From positions 248,001-312,000 of the forward strand of contig QPMI01000601.1 in the NCBI GenBank assembly GCA_004431415.1: DNA of 64,000 nt, written 5' to 3'. Made by a program: the position numbers and the translations under genes. The stretch is from Cyanophora paradoxa. Its lineage: Eukaryota > Glaucocystophyceae > Cyanophorales > Cyanophoraceae. Positions 41,826-53,531 of the stretch are shown here, in pieces (position 1 is the first letter of the stretch; each line of letters opens with the position of its first letter). Below the pieces are notes generated by a model. That model made no database searches. It was not told the DNA's origin and worked only from the letters and a program-made list of their open reading frames with translations.

Positions 41826-44041
41826 TCAGTCGTCCCCGCCGAAGATGTCCCAGAGGGTCCCGAGGAGGCCCCGGCCGCCCTCCTCGTCGCCCCCGCCGCC
41901 CCCCGCGCCCCCGCCCTCCCCGCCGTCCTCCCCCCACGGGTCCTCGAACACCGGCTCCTGCGGGAACGCCTCGGGGTCCGCCGGTACCCCCCCGTCCGGC
42001 TGCGCCCCGGGGGCCTCCGGGCCCGGCCCCGGCGGCTTCTGGCCCGGCTCGAGGTCGGGGGTGGGCACGGGGGTCGGGATGGGGGCGCCCCCGCCGCCGC
42101 CCCCGCCCGGGATGGGTATCGGCATGAGCCAGGGCATCATGCTGGGGAGGGCGGATCAGTCGGGGGAGGGAAGAGGCGCGGCGGAGGGGAATCGCGTACC
42201 CGGGACCGCCGCTGGTCTTGGAGAAGTAGTCCTGGGGGCGCACGCGTCAGCAAGGCGGCGACGCTGCGGGACCTGCGGCGAAGGCGAGGGCGCACGAAGT
42301 CGATGGTGATGGCCGTCGCTGGGGCGGCGGGGCCGGTCAGGCGGGGGCGGGGCGGAGAAGGGGCACGGGGACGGACCGAGGATGACGGCGCGCTTGTCGA
42401 GGTTGAGGGGCCCCCGCGCGGGGGGCGGCCGCACGGGCACCAGGCTGGTCGAGGCGGCGCCGGCCCCGGGGGCAGCGGCCGGGGCGGAGGCGGCGGCGAG
42501 GGCGGCGGCGCGGTCGGGCGGGGGCGGCGGGGGCTCCTCGAAGCGGGAAGGGTCCATCCGCACGATGTACTGGTTCCCGTCCGTGAAGAGCTGCCCGCCG
42601 CCCCCGCCCCCGCCCGTCGGCGCCGGGAGAAAGGGCGGGGGCGGGCGGGCCGGCGGGCAGGGGCCCGGGGGGGCGCACCTCGCGAGCCCAGCCGGTGAAG
42701 TTCTTGTCGACGGCCGCCACCTTGTGCCCGTGCTCGTCCACCACCTGCGCCCGCCCCGGCCCCGCACCCGCCTCAGAGGGCGCCTGGAGCTAAGGCCGCC
42801 CCGCCCGGCCCGGCGCACGTCGAACTCCCAGGCGAGGGTCGGCGCGTCGATCTTCCCGAACTGCGTCTGCGGGGCGGAGGGGAGGGCGTCAGCGCCGGCG
42901 CGGCGGCATGGCCGGGGGCGGGGGGCGGGAGGGGGCGGGCGGGCGGGGGGGCACCTTGCCCCAGAAGAGCTCGTACTTGCGCCGCAGGAGCGTCAGCTGC
43001 TCGTGCACCTGCCCCCGCCCCCGCCTCGGCCCCGGCCCCCTCCGAGCTCGGGGCGGGGCGGGCGGGGCCGGGGTACGGACCTCGCCGACGAGGTTGCCCT
43101 GCGGGTCCTCGACGTAGAGGCTCGAGCTCGCGATGTAGAACGGCCTACCCCGCCCGGCTCGGTCCGGCCGGGGGTACGCCAAACCGGGCGGGGCCGGGGT
43201 GCGCGTGGGGCGGACCGGCGGACGACGAAGACGACGCTGCCGTGGGCGTCGAAGACCGTGATCCGCGCGTCCCGGTGCGTCTGGTCGGAAGGAAGAGCCT
43301 GAGCGTTCGGCGTACCCCCACGAAAAGTTGGTACCTTGAGGACGTTGCGGGCGACGGCCCGCGCGAAGCCGCCCTCCTCCGCCATGTACCTGCGGGATCG
43401 GGTTCGAATCCGCGCCGGGAGGTTCTGCGGGGGGAGGGAGCGGACCCGATGACGTGGCCGGACTCGTTGCGAATGTCGTACTTGTTCGCCTGTACCCCGG
43501 CGTCAGGGTCGGGGGGCGAGTGGGCGGTAGGATTCGGAGGCGCGCCTGCTCGAAGCCCGCGATGATATTCCCCCATTCCAGCCGGCGAGTCACAATCTTA
43601 CGGCGGCTACAGTCAGCGGCTGCGCTCGCGCCGGATCCGGCGCCTCCAGGCCGGCGCCGGGCATCGCGGGGGGCCGCGGCGGGGCCGGGGGGCGCGGGCA
43701 GGGGCGGACCAGCGCGGGGTGGTGCAGCACGAGGCCGGTCGATTGCGAGTCGGGAAGAACGGCGCCAACTGCGCACGTGGCGGCGCAGGGCCGGTGAGAA
43801 GCAGCGGCGCGCGCGCGCGCGCGTGTTGCGCTTGAGAGGGGTCACCGAGGCCGGACGGGAATGGCGGCGGGATGAAGGGCCCAATCGGCGTCGGCAAGTG
43901 GCTTCTTCCCTCGGGGGGGCCGACGTTAAGCGGGCTGGGAGGAGGAGGAAGGTTCGAGTGGACGACGTCAGGCGGAGGGGCGGGCGGGCCAGCGGCTGCA
44001 GGCGGCGGCGCTGGACGCTGCGACACGCCGAGCTTCGGCAT
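41826..44041 (-). CDS. Phospholipid scramblase family protein (AIM25/PLSCR-like)
   Basis: Scramblases of this family move phospholipids between membrane leaflets; eukaryotic AIM25-like members are mitochondrial. ATG 44041 opens a Pro-rich N-terminus (GPFIPPPFPSGLG). Exons then give LEWGNIIAGFEQA (43580), NKYDIRNESGHVIG (43490), MAEEGGFARAVARNVLK (43380), ITVFDAHGSVVFVVRR (43250), PFYIASSSLYVEDPQGNLVGEV (43140-43080), HEQLTLLRRKYELFWGK (43000), QFGKIDAPTLAWEFDVR (42850), VDEHGHKVAAVDKNFTGWAR (42740) and LFTDGNQYIVRMD (42590), then the C-terminal DYFSKTSGGPG block (42230). The Pro/Gly-rich acidic tail ends GLLGTLWDIFGGDD, stop at 41826. The intron after FEQA starts GCGCGC, another GC-AG case. 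Convergent with the KEN-box gene. Confidence 0.92.
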
Positions 44042-44986
44042 CCAGTATTTCTTCTTCGGAGCCTCCGGCGGCGGCGCGCCGTCCGACGCTGGCGGCGTGC
44101 GCTCAATGGCGCGCCAGTTCAGCGCTCAATGGCGCGCGCGCAGCCGGCCGCGAGCGCCGGGAGCGCGTACCGTAACTGCGCACGCAGGAAGCCGAAGGCA
44201 GGCGCCCAAGGCGAAGCGCCCGGACACCGGCGAAGTTTACGGCGCCACCGCTCGCTGAAAGAGAGGCGGCGGGTCGTAGTCGCCTTAGCGAGCTGAGCGC
44301 CGCCCTCCGGAGGGCGAGCGACGCCCGAATCATGGCGCTGGTTAAAAGTCAAGCGGCTCAAGCCGATGTCCTGGGTAGAGGAGTTATGACGAATTGACGG
44401 GTTCGACTCCCTGTCGACTTCGTTGTTACATTCCGCTGCCTCCGCCGGAGGGCCTGCTGGGAGCGCCAAGGGTTTTCCCGAGGATTTCAGACCTTGGTGA
44501 CGCAGCTGCGAATCTACCAGCTTGCCTCTCGGCGGGTCCGGACGTGCGCTCGAAAGCGAGCGGCCGTCCGAGGGCGGGCGGCGCTCTTTCTCGACTTTGA
44601 AGCCTTTCTGGAGTCAGCGGTTGGGACATTGCTCCAGCGAACTTCGCCCTCGCGATGGCCGGCGAACTTCGCTTCGTCGAACTGAGGAAGCCGGCGGACG
44701 CCCCGGCGGTGCGCGGGCCCCTCGCTGGGCCTTGCTGGCGCGTATTTACCACGCTGAGAGACTCGTGCAGGGATCCGTGGCGCTTTGGCTAGGCGCCGAT
44801 GCTAGCTCGGCCGACGCTGTGATTGGCGTCGGCCGTGTGAGCCGCAACGACATTGAGGCCCCGTCGCTCGGCCGGATGATTCGCCTTGAGTTGTTCGGAA
44901 ATTCACATCCCGACGGGACGCGCCGGCGGCCGCCGAGCCTCCCGTCGGTGGAGCAGGTCCGTCCGCGCCATGGCCGCGCCTCCGCG
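44042..44986. promoter_or_regulatory. Divergent upstream region of scramblase and chromodomain genes
   Basis: 945 bp. Contains a direct repeat CGCTCAATGGCGCGC (44100 and 44122) and, at 44397-44410, GGGTTCGACTCCC, which matches the tRNA B-box consensus but has no matching cloverleaf. Open frames on both strands here have no convincing motif. Confidence 0.4.
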
Positions 44987-47900
44987 ATGACGCGCGGGGC
45001 TCACGGGCGCGCGTTCGTCCAGGTCTTCAAAGAGAGCGCGGGGGAGTCCCGCGGGCCCGTGGTCGACGTGCTCTCCGACGAGGTGATGCTCGGGACGCGG
45101 CCCAGCGGCGGACCGGCGGCGGCCACCAACGAGCTCCTCCGCCAGCTCAACGTGCGCGCGCCGCCCGCCGCGCGCATCTCTCTATGCGCGCCGACGACGC
45201 CTCCCGCGCCAGGACGCGCTCTCGAGGCACGAGGTCCGCATCCAGGCGCTCCGGACGGGCCGCAGCGTGACCGTCTCCAGCGGTGCGCTCCCTCATTCAG
45301 TGCCGCCGCGGCATTCTCCCGAACCGTCCTCGCAGGCTCCCACGGGGCGCGGCCGGCGGATCAGCGCGTCCCGACGCCCGAGCTGTGCGCCCCGCGGCGA
45401 CTCCGGCTGGGGCGCGGCGAGCGCTGACGCGGGGCCGGCAGGCCGGTGCCGATCCGGGAGGACTCGGAGGAGGGCGTGCCGCAGCTGGAGTCGGCCTCGA
45501 GCCCCGAGGTGTGCCCCACGGAGAACGAGAGCGACGGGTGCGCGCCCCGCCCCGCGCCGCCCCCCGCGCCCCGCGCCGATGGCCCGGCCGCGCGCAGGGC
45601 GACGAGGCCGGAGCCGGCGCCCCCCACGCCGAGGCTGCCGCGGTGCGCTGGGTGGGGCGCGCCGCGCGCCGCCGTGCGGGGCCGAGCGGGGCCGGGGCGG
45701 GGCGCAGCGGGCGGTGGGCGAGGCGCTGCTCTCCAAGTCGGCGCAGGCGAAGATGATGGCCCGCCGCGTCGCCGGCCTCCCCGCCGCCGACCTCCTCCTC
45801 TTCCCGGTACCCCGCCCGCCCCCTCCCCCGCGCTTTCGCCGCCAACGCCGAGCGGGCCGGCAGGCGGTGCGGGAGGCGTCGCGGGCGGCGGACGCGGCGC
45901 AGCTTCGTTCGCTGCTCGAGGCGCACGTCGCAGCGGGCGGACGACTCGTCGCGACCGTGCGGCACCCCCAATGCCCGCGCGCCGCGCGGGGCGCCGACGC
46001 GCGGGCCGCAGTTGGCGACCGCCGCCTCGTCGGAGCCGCTGTTCCGCGTGCCGCCGGCCGCAGAGGCGCCCAGGCGGGGCCGCGGCCGCCCCCGCAAGAC
46101 CCGGGGCCGGACGGGTCGGCCTCGCCCCCAAGGCCGAGGAGCGCGCCCCGGAGCCGGCGCCGCCCGCCAAGCGCCGCGGGCGGCCCCGAAGGACGGGCGG
46201 GGCGGGGCGGCGCGCCGCCCGCCCCTGCCCCGACCTCGCCCGGGCCTCGGCCCCGCACTCCCCGAGCCCGAGCCCGAGTCCGACACCTCCCCGCCCCGCG
46301 GCCGGGCCGGGCCGTGGCCGGAGCCGCTCCCCGGGCGATCCCCAACGCGGGCATCCCGGGGCGGGGAGGCCGGGGCGGCCGGGCCGGGGCCGGGCCGGGG
46401 CCGGGGCCGGGGCGGGGCGGGGTCGGGGGCGGCGGAGGATGGGCGGCGTCGGGGGCGGAGGAGCGGCGGGGCAAGCGGGCGCGGCGGGCGCGGGCGGAGT
46501 CGGGGTCGGGGTCGGAGGGGGAGGCGGGGCGGGGGCCGCTGGACCCGCCGGGGTCGCCCCCGCTGGAGAGCACGTGGGAGGACGACCCGGCCGGCATCGA
46601 GGACGTCGTCCGCCGCATCCCCGTCGGTGGGCCCGCCCCGCCCTGCAGCCCCGGCGCCCCGGCGCCCCCGCCCTCTCCTCCTCCCCGGCCCTGACGGGCC
46701 GCGCGCAGCGCAAGTGAACAAGATCCTGGAGCGGGCGGCGATCATGAAGTGCTCCCTCGAGAAGCTATACCGCCACCTCAAGAACGCCCGCGGCGCCGAG
46801 TCGGTCCGCCCGCGCCGCCCCCGGCGCCCCCGCTCCTCCTCCTCTGCCCCGCGCCGCCCGACGCGCGCCGGGCCGCCCGAGCAGCAGGAGCTGCTGCGCT
46901 TCGAGGGCCGCGAGCTCACCGAGGCGCGCCCCGCCCGCGCGCGGGAGGCCCCGCCCCGGCCCCGCCCCTTCCTGACGGGCTCGCAGCGGGAGTTCTTCGC
47001 GATCCGCGGGCGCTACGAGGTGGAGGCCGTCGTCGACTTCGACGCCACCACCGTGCGCGCCCCGCCCCCGCCCTCGGCAGAGTCCTCTTGAGGGCAGAGG
47101 CGAGGCTGACGCGGAGCTCTCTTCTTCTTCCCGCGAAGGGCCTCTACCTGGTCAAGTGGGCGGGGTACCCCGACTCGGACAACACGTGGGAGCCGGTGAA
47201 GAACCTCCGCGACTGCTGGCACTTCGTCGAGCGCTTCGCGGTACCCCTCGAGACTCCCCGCCTCGCCCTTGCCTCCCCCGCTGAGCCCCGGCGGCAGCAA
47301 GCGACCGGGAAGGCGGTGGGGCCCCGGCCGCGGCCCAGCTCGGCCCCGCGGATGAGCGCGGTGCGCCCGTTCCCGCCCCCGTGTCGCCCTCGCTCGCGGC
47401 TGGGCGCTCAGCGGCGCGGCAGAAGGCGAAGGCGATGGCGGAGGGGGCGGCGGCGGGCGGGGCGGCGGCCCCGCGGCCGCGGCGGCCGCGGCGGGCCAGC
47501 AGCCCTCGCCCCGCCGCGGGGGCGCGCCAAGGTGGTGGGCCCCGCCCCCGCCCCCGCCCCGCGCCCGCGCCCGCCCCGCTCGCGCCCGCCCTCCCGCCCT
47601 GACGGCGCGCGCCGCAGGAGGAGTCGGGCTCGAGCGCGCCCTCCTCCTCGCCCGCCTCGCCCCTGCCCGCCCCCCGCGCCCCCGGCCCCCGCCCCTCCTG
47701 GCCCCCGCCCCCTACCCCGCCGCAATGTCCGCGGCGGCGCCGGCGGCGGCGGCGGCGTCGCCGCGGACGGGGGCGGGGGCCCACGGGCTCGCCCCGGCGA
47801 CCCGCCGCGTGACCCTCTCCATCGACCTCGTCGTGCCCCCCGAGGCGCCCGCCGCCGCCCCGCGCCCCCGCGGCCCACCGTACCCCCCCTGACCCCGGGG

Positions 47901-47998
47901 CCTAGGTGACGGACGAGGAGCTGGCGCGGACGGCGCGGCGGGCGTACGGCAAGGCCTGCGTCAAGGTCACCAAGCGGCGCAGCCCCGACGCCGCCTGA
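44987..47998 (+). CDS. Chromodomain protein with AT-hooks
   Basis: A chromodomain reads methylated histone tails, and AT-hooks hold the protein to DNA. The start at 44987 is tentative (TRGAHGRAFVQVFKESAG). Early exons: VVDVLSDEVMLGTRPSGG, QDALSRHEVRIQALRTGRS, EDSEEGVPQLESASSPEV and VGEALLSKSAQAKMMARRVAG (45720-45780). Two AT-hook-like cores, RRGRGRPRKTRGRTGR (46075) and KRRGRPRRTGG (46170), lie in the Arg/Pro-rich middle. ILERAAIMKCSLEKLYRHLKNA (46725) precedes the chromodomain: REFFAIRGRYEVEAVVDFD (46990-47043), an intron, then GLYLVKWAGYPDSDNTWEPV and LRDCWHFVERF (47140-47240), with the aromatic cage positions kept as Tyr, Trp and Tyr/Trp. C-terminus VTLSIDLVVPPE, then DEELARTARRAYGKACVKVT, TGA 47998. 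Confidence 0.85.
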
Positions 47999-48232
47999 TC
48001 ATGAGCGCGCGGGATCCGGAGCCCCGGCGCCCGCCCCCGCGCTCGCTCGACGCCCCCGCGCTTCTGTATCTGTGCTCAATTTCGACTACTTAGCTCACAA
48101 ACTGTACACGAGTTTACAGGGCGAAGCTATCTAGCTACAGTACACGATTTTACAGTACAGGGGGTGCTAATTTACCGTACAGGGGGTGGCCGGCTGACGC
48201 CGGCGCCGGGCCCGGCCCCGCGGGTCGGGGGG

Positions 48233-50711
48233 CTACTCGGTCTCCTTGAAGAGCTCGCGGCCGATGAGCATGCGCCGGATCTCGCTCGTCCCCGCGCCTG
48301 CCCGATCGCGATCAGCTAGCAGAGACTCGGGCAAGCGGGCCGGGAACGGCACCGATCTCGTAGAGCTTGGCGTCGCGCAGGAGGCGGCCCGTCGGGTACT
48401 CGTTGATGTACCCGTTGCCCCCTGCCCCGCCCCCCGTCAGCTCGGGGGGCGCGGGGCCGGGCTGGGGCGGGCGGCGTCAGCTCGCCGAGGCACTGGATGG
48501 CCTGCAGCGCCACCTGCGTGCCGTTCTCCGCGGAGAGCAGGATGGCCGCCGCGCAGTCCTAAGGGGGTACGCGTTAGTCGGGGGCCGAGGGATGGGTGCC
48601 GGTGGGTGGGCGGGGGGTACCTTGCGGTCGATGCGCCCCTCGTCGCAAGCGCGCGCGACGGCGTACACGAACGCCCGCGTCGACTGCGGCGAAAGCTTGG
48701 GGATTGGGGGAGGATGGGGGCGAGGGGGGGTAGGGGGCGGGGGGACCTGGAGCGTGACGTACATGTCGGCGAGCTTGCCCTGCATCAGCTGCGCCCGCGC
48801 CCAGCGTCGAAAACAAGCGGCCGGGGCCCCGAAGCGGGCGTGCCTGGAAGGTGCCGATGGGCTGGCCGAACTGGCGGCGCTCGTGCACGTACGGGAGCAC
48901 GGCGTCCATCGCCGCCTGCATCAGCCTGCGCCGCTCGACGCGCTCAGGCGAGGACGACGGGGGAAGGGAAGGGGCAGCGGGGCGCGCCCGAGGGGCCCGG
49001 CGGCGAGGACGGCGCGCTCGACGTCGAGGCCGGACATGAGCACGCGCGCCCCGCCGTCCAACTCCCCCAGCACGTTCTCCCCTGCCAGAGGGCGAGGCTC
49101 GGCCCAGGCCGCGGCAGGGCGGGGGCCGCGGGGCGGGGCGGGCGCACGGGGGACCTCGCAGTCCTCGAAGACGAGCTCGCAGGTGTTGGAGCCCCGCATG
49201 CCGAGCTTGTCCAGCTTCTGCGCCGTGCTGAAGCCCCGCATCCCCTGCCCCAGGCGGCGGTGAGGAGCAGAGGGGAGGGCGGAGAGGCGAGGGGGGCGCG
49301 ACCTTCTCGACGAGGAAGGCGGTGATGCCCTTCGCGCCGCGCTCCGGCGCCGTCTTCGCGTACACCACCAGCACGTCCGCTGCCCCGAAAGGTTGGGGGG
49401 ACGGGGGGGGGGCGAAGAGAGGGGTAGGGGAGGGGTAAGGGAGGGGTAGGCACCATCGGGCCCGTTCGTGATCCACTGCGGGAGAGGAGCGTGGCGCCGA
49501 TCAAATCGCGATCGGTTTTGAGATGGGAAAAGGGGAATGGAGAGGGGACGGACCATCTTGGAGCCGTTCAGAACGAAGGAGTCGCCCCTGCTCGGAAGGG
49601 CGTGGTGTGAGGCTCGGAGGAGCGGGGCGGGGCCGGGGGAGGGGGCGGGCCTGGGGCGGGCGGTGGTGGCCATGGCGACGACGTCGGACCCCGCGCCGGG
49701 CTCGCTCATCGCCAGCGCCCCCACCCGCTCCCCGCTCACCAGCCCCGGCAGGTACCTGCGCCCCGCGCGTAACGGGGGGGCACGTGCGTCGCTGCGGGCG
49801 CGCACCGCCGCTTCTGGTCCTCGTTGCCGTTCCGGACGATCTGGTTCACGCAGAGATTCGAGTGCGCCCCTGCGGGGCGTCGGCACGGCAGAAAGCTGGG
49901 CCGTGGGGCGGGCCCGGGGGGGTACCGTAGGAGAGGCCGACGGAGCCGGACGCGCGTGAGATCTCCTCCAGGGCCACGCTGCCCGCCCGCCCGGCCCCGG
50001 CCTCAGCCCAGCGCCCGGGCCGCATCGGACGCGCATCGGACGCGCGGCGGGCACCAGTGCTCGAGGTAGCCCATGCCGAGCCCTCCGAACGAGGCTGCCG
50101 CAGGACGCGCGCGGGCGGCGTGAGCGGAGCGCTATCGCGGAGCGCGCGACGGCGGAGCGGCGCGAGGGGCGCGCACGCGGCGCCGTGATGCCGAGGACGC
50201 CGAGGTTGCCGAGCTCCCGCCACAGGTGCTGCGCAGCGCCGCGGCGCGGCGCGGCCCCTTCAGACTCGCGGAGCTCGAGGGCATGGCTCGTTGGGGACTC
50301 GTACGCCGGGGAACTCGTTCTTGCGATCGATCTCGGCCGCCAGAGGTGCGATCCGCTCTGCCGCGAACTTGCTCACTGTTCGAACGATTGGCACACGGTG
50401 AGCCAGCTGCAGCGATATCGATATCGATGAGCGCTAGCTTGGAGCGGAAAGGGCGCACCGGTCTCGCGGAGCTCGAGCTGATTTTCGGTAAGCCCGCCGA
50501 CGCTGCCGGGATAACCCGCGCCGTGCGCGTCAGCGGAGGGCAGCTGCAGCTGCATGCATATGCGCAGGCCTAGGGGCGCGCGCGCTGCTGCGGCTGGCGA
50601 CAGCACCCACCTGTCCTTAACGGACCTCGCGTGGAAGAGTCGACGCAGACCGTACGACCGCCGCATTAGCGGCGCGCACCGGCCGAGGGCGCCTATAGCG
50701 AGCTGCAGCAT
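48233..50711 (-). CDS. IVD: Isovaleryl-CoA dehydrogenase, mitochondrial
   Basis: FAD enzyme of leucine breakdown that oxidises isovaleryl-CoA and passes electrons to ETF. ATG 50711 opens a targeting peptide ([20 protein letters not shown]). Next exons: [10 protein letters not shown], joined by an intron to [20 protein letters not shown] (50380), [16 protein letters not shown] (50220), [16 protein letters not shown] (49970), [20 protein letters not shown] (49740) with [15 protein letters not shown] (49560), WITNGPD (49470), [20 protein letters not shown] (49370), [20 protein letters not shown] (49230), [31 protein letters not shown] (49030), [20 protein letters not shown] (48900), [11 protein letters not shown] (48770), [20 protein letters not shown] (48550), then the [20 protein letters not shown] region and [21 protein letters not shown], stop 48233. 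Full-length for the family. Divergent from the F-box gene (343 bp). Confidence 0.95.
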
Positions 50712-51054
50712 GTCTCCGCCGGTCAGAGAACCAGATCGGCCTGGCGCTGCGCTGTCGGAGAATACCGCTTGTGGACCGCTTGAATAGCTCGGCGCGCTCC
50801 GCGTATGCTTCGCGCGCCGGCGCGACAGCGGGCTGCTCTATCTGGCTTTGCCGGCGAAGCTCGGCGGGCGGTGCGGCAGTGAGCAGATCGTCGCAAAATG
50901 GCGGCCCGCGCGTCGCTCGAGCGTCGGAAGACTGGATCCGGAGACGACGAACCGCTTATAAGGTCAATATTTTTGGGGTACGGGAGTGGGCCGGTGAAAC
51001 GCGTCTACCCCCAGAACGCGAGGCGAACGTGGGGTGAGTGCGCGGGCTTCGAGG

Positions 51055-53361
51055 ATGTCGGACCGAAAGCGAAGATCTTCAGAAAGCGAACTACGAGACG
51101 ATTCGGAGCTCGCGGAGGACCACAGCGGCAGCGCGATGCACAGCCTCCCAGATGTAGTCCTCTCGCGCGTCTTCTTCTTGCACGCGACGACGCTCGACGC
51201 GCAACGCGGTGATCCAGCGTATCTGTCGAACCCAGCGCCGCCGTTCTGCTGCGGGGAGCTTGAGGCGGACCTGTGCCCGGAGCTGGCGCTCGAACCGGAC
51301 GTGATGCCGGAGCGGCTTGCTCCGCTTCGGGCCGTGTGCCGCAGATTCAGGCGGCTGGTGCGATCATCTCGTCGTGCAGATCTGCTTGCTTCTCGCTCAT
51401 CCCGCGCCCGCCACAGATCGATGCGGACCCGTACTTGCGCGAGCGTGTGCTGTTGAACTGCGTCCCGGACAGCAAAGAACTCGAAGGCAAACCTCTCGTA
51501 TGCCGCGATGACTTCCGCAGCGATGAAGACCTAGGCGAAGCGCGGTGGCATGAACCGGGCGCGGGCGTCTCGTGGCTCCTGCAGCGGCCGGAGAGCTTCA
51601 AGCGCGGCGTGCGGCGGCTGCGGGTGGTGCTGGACCGCTTCCCGGCGCTGTGCGCGGCGCAGCTGCGGGCGCTCGGCAGCGACGCGGTGCTGGCGGAGAG
51701 CGTCGAGGAGCTCGACCTGCTCTTCCTGCGCCTGGAGGCCCAGCACCACCGCATGTGCTGTGCGTCCCTCGTCCCCCGCTTCCCGAACCTCCGCGTCCTC
51801 CGCATCGCGTCCCACGTGCACGCGGTCGAGGGCATGGTGGAGCCGCTGCGCCTGCGCGGCGGGGCGCGTGCGAAGCAGACCGCCCGTAAGAGCACCGGCG
51901 GGAAGGCGCCGCGGAGACCACTTTGGAACGACGAGGTGACGGAGCCGGCGGCGTGGGCGATCGCTTCGCTCGGCCGGCTGGAGGTGCTCGACATACCGGG
52001 CCTGCCCATGGCCGTCGGCGGCATCCGGGCGATGGGGGCGCTGCCCCTCCGCGCCCTCCATCTCAGTTCCTTCCCTCCGTGGGCTAGCGACAGGAGCGAG
52101 CGTCTCGTGGAAGCCGCGGCGCGGGCCTTCCCCAAGCTGCAGCGCCTCCGCTACCACGGGTCCAGCCGGGGCGGACCCGCGCGTTGCATTGCGGACGACG
52201 AGGATGGCGCTGACTACCTCGCGCTCGACGAGGCCCTCGCCCGCCTTGCCGACCTCCGCTGTGCGTCGTCCGCCCCCGCCTCTCTGCCTTGCAGCCCCGC
52301 CCCGCCCGACTGGCTGACGGGCTCGCGGGCCGTCGCGGCGCCGCAGCGCTCGGCATGAAGTTGTGCCTCCACTCCCTCAAGTTCCTGCGGCACCTCCCCA
52401 GGCTCGAGCACTTCTCCGCGGTCCTCGACGCGCGGGCCGACCTGGCGCCCCTTGCCAAGCTCGGCCCCCGCCTCCGCACCCTCGGCGCCCTCCGCTCCGA
52501 GGCGGAGCTCCTCGTACGGGGACTCGTTCGGGGCTCCAATGACGATTCGGACGGGAGCGAGTCGGACAGCTCCGCGGCCGAGGCCGAGCGAGAGGCGCGG
52601 GCGCGCCTCCGCGCGGCGGCCTCGCGCGCCGCCCTCGTCTCTACCCTGGAGGGCATGCACGCTCTCGAGGTGCTCGCCACCCCTCGCCCTCGTTCTCCGG
52701 CTCTCACCCCGGCCCCTGCCCCTCAGGGCCTGCACCTGTGGGCGACTGAGGGGACGCTGCTCGCCCTCGCCGAGGGACCCTTCTCGAGCCTGCCCCGCCT
52801 CCGCCTCCTCTCTCTCTTCTGCGCCAACGGCCCCACCGTGCCTCTTCCCCTCATCACGGCGCGCCCCGCGCCGCGTCGCCCCGCTCGCCCCTCCCTCCGT
52901 GTCCGGCTGACCGTGCTGGGGCGCAGCGCACGGCGGCGGGCATGGCTGCCCTGCAAGACCTCCGCGTCGACGCGCTGCTCCTTCCGCTCCCCGAGGAGGC
53001 GGCGGCGGCGCTCGCCGGCCGCCGCCTGCGCCGCCTGCGCGCCACGCTCTTCCCCTCTCTGGAGCTTCTCGACGAGGACGAAGGTGGGGATGGTCCGGAG
53101 CCGCCGGAGGGGGCGCGGCGGCGCCTGCGGGCGACTCTCCTCCCCTCCCTGGAGCTTCTCGACGAGGACGGAGGCGGGGATGGCCCCCCGGCGCGGCGGT
53201 GCCGGGAGGAGCGGGGGCGCCTGGAGGCCCGCCTGGGCGTGCGCGTCTCGCCGCACCCCGCCTGCAAGCGGGGCGCCGACGTGGGCAGCCGCTGGATGTA
53301 TCTCCCGCGGGCGCCATCGAGGTCCGACGAGAAGCTGACCCGATTCTTGGATGCGATGTAG
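51055..53361 (+). CDS. F-box/LRR protein with embedded ubiquitin C-terminus and histone H3 tail
   Basis: F-box proteins recruit targets to SCF ubiquitin ligases. ATG 51055; exon 1 (51055-51357) holds the F-box: MHSLPDVVLSRVF, then LAPLRAVCRRFRRL. Exon 2 starts 51417 (IDADPYLRERVLLNC) and carries irregular leucine-rich repeats (RRLRVVLDRFPALC, VEELDLLFLRLEAQ, PNLRVLRIASHVHAV). Codons 51846-51863 encode LRLRGG and 51864-51917 encode ARAKQTARKSTGGKAPRR, the start of histone H3 with Thr3 changed to Ala and Lys18 to Arg. LRRs then resume (LGRLEVLDIPGLPM, LPLRALHLSSFPP). A GT-AG intron (about 52262-52351) leads to LGMKLCLHSLKFLRHLPRLE; later exons end with two near-identical units RRLRATL(F/L)PSLELLDED, stop 53361. 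Target unknown. Confidence 0.88.
51846..51923 (+). other. Ubiquitin-end/H3-tail junction inside the F-box gene
   Basis: The frame is open across the whole exon, and translated by hand codon by codon it gives the last six residues of ubiquitin, then 16 of 18 residues of the H3 N-terminus beginning exactly at the mature Ala1. Lys4, Arg8, Lys9, Ser10 and Lys14 are kept. Arginine codons in this piece include CGT, while the flanking exon prefers CGC/CGG. Chance cannot explain the H3 part; the ubiquitin part is short but falls at the exact junction expected of a ubiquitin-H3 fusion. Confidence 0.9.
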
Positions 53362-53531
53362 GCAGGCCGCGCCCGTTGGCGTCTACATTCTAGATGAGTA
53401 ATTCCTTTCCATTTTGCAGATATCGATAAATTTATATATTTGTTTGCCTAATGCATGTGTGCGTCGACGCCATGCAACTTGGGGCCACCGCTCGCTACGG
53501 CTAGAGCTGCGGAGCGCGCCCAGCGAGGCGG

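Noticed and set aside
44350-44430. Possible tRNA gene, because GGGTTCGACTCCC matches a B box
   Set aside because: I could not fold an acceptor stem, D arm and anticodon arm around it; similar B-box-like words at 43392 and 30868 lie in introns and seem to be chance.
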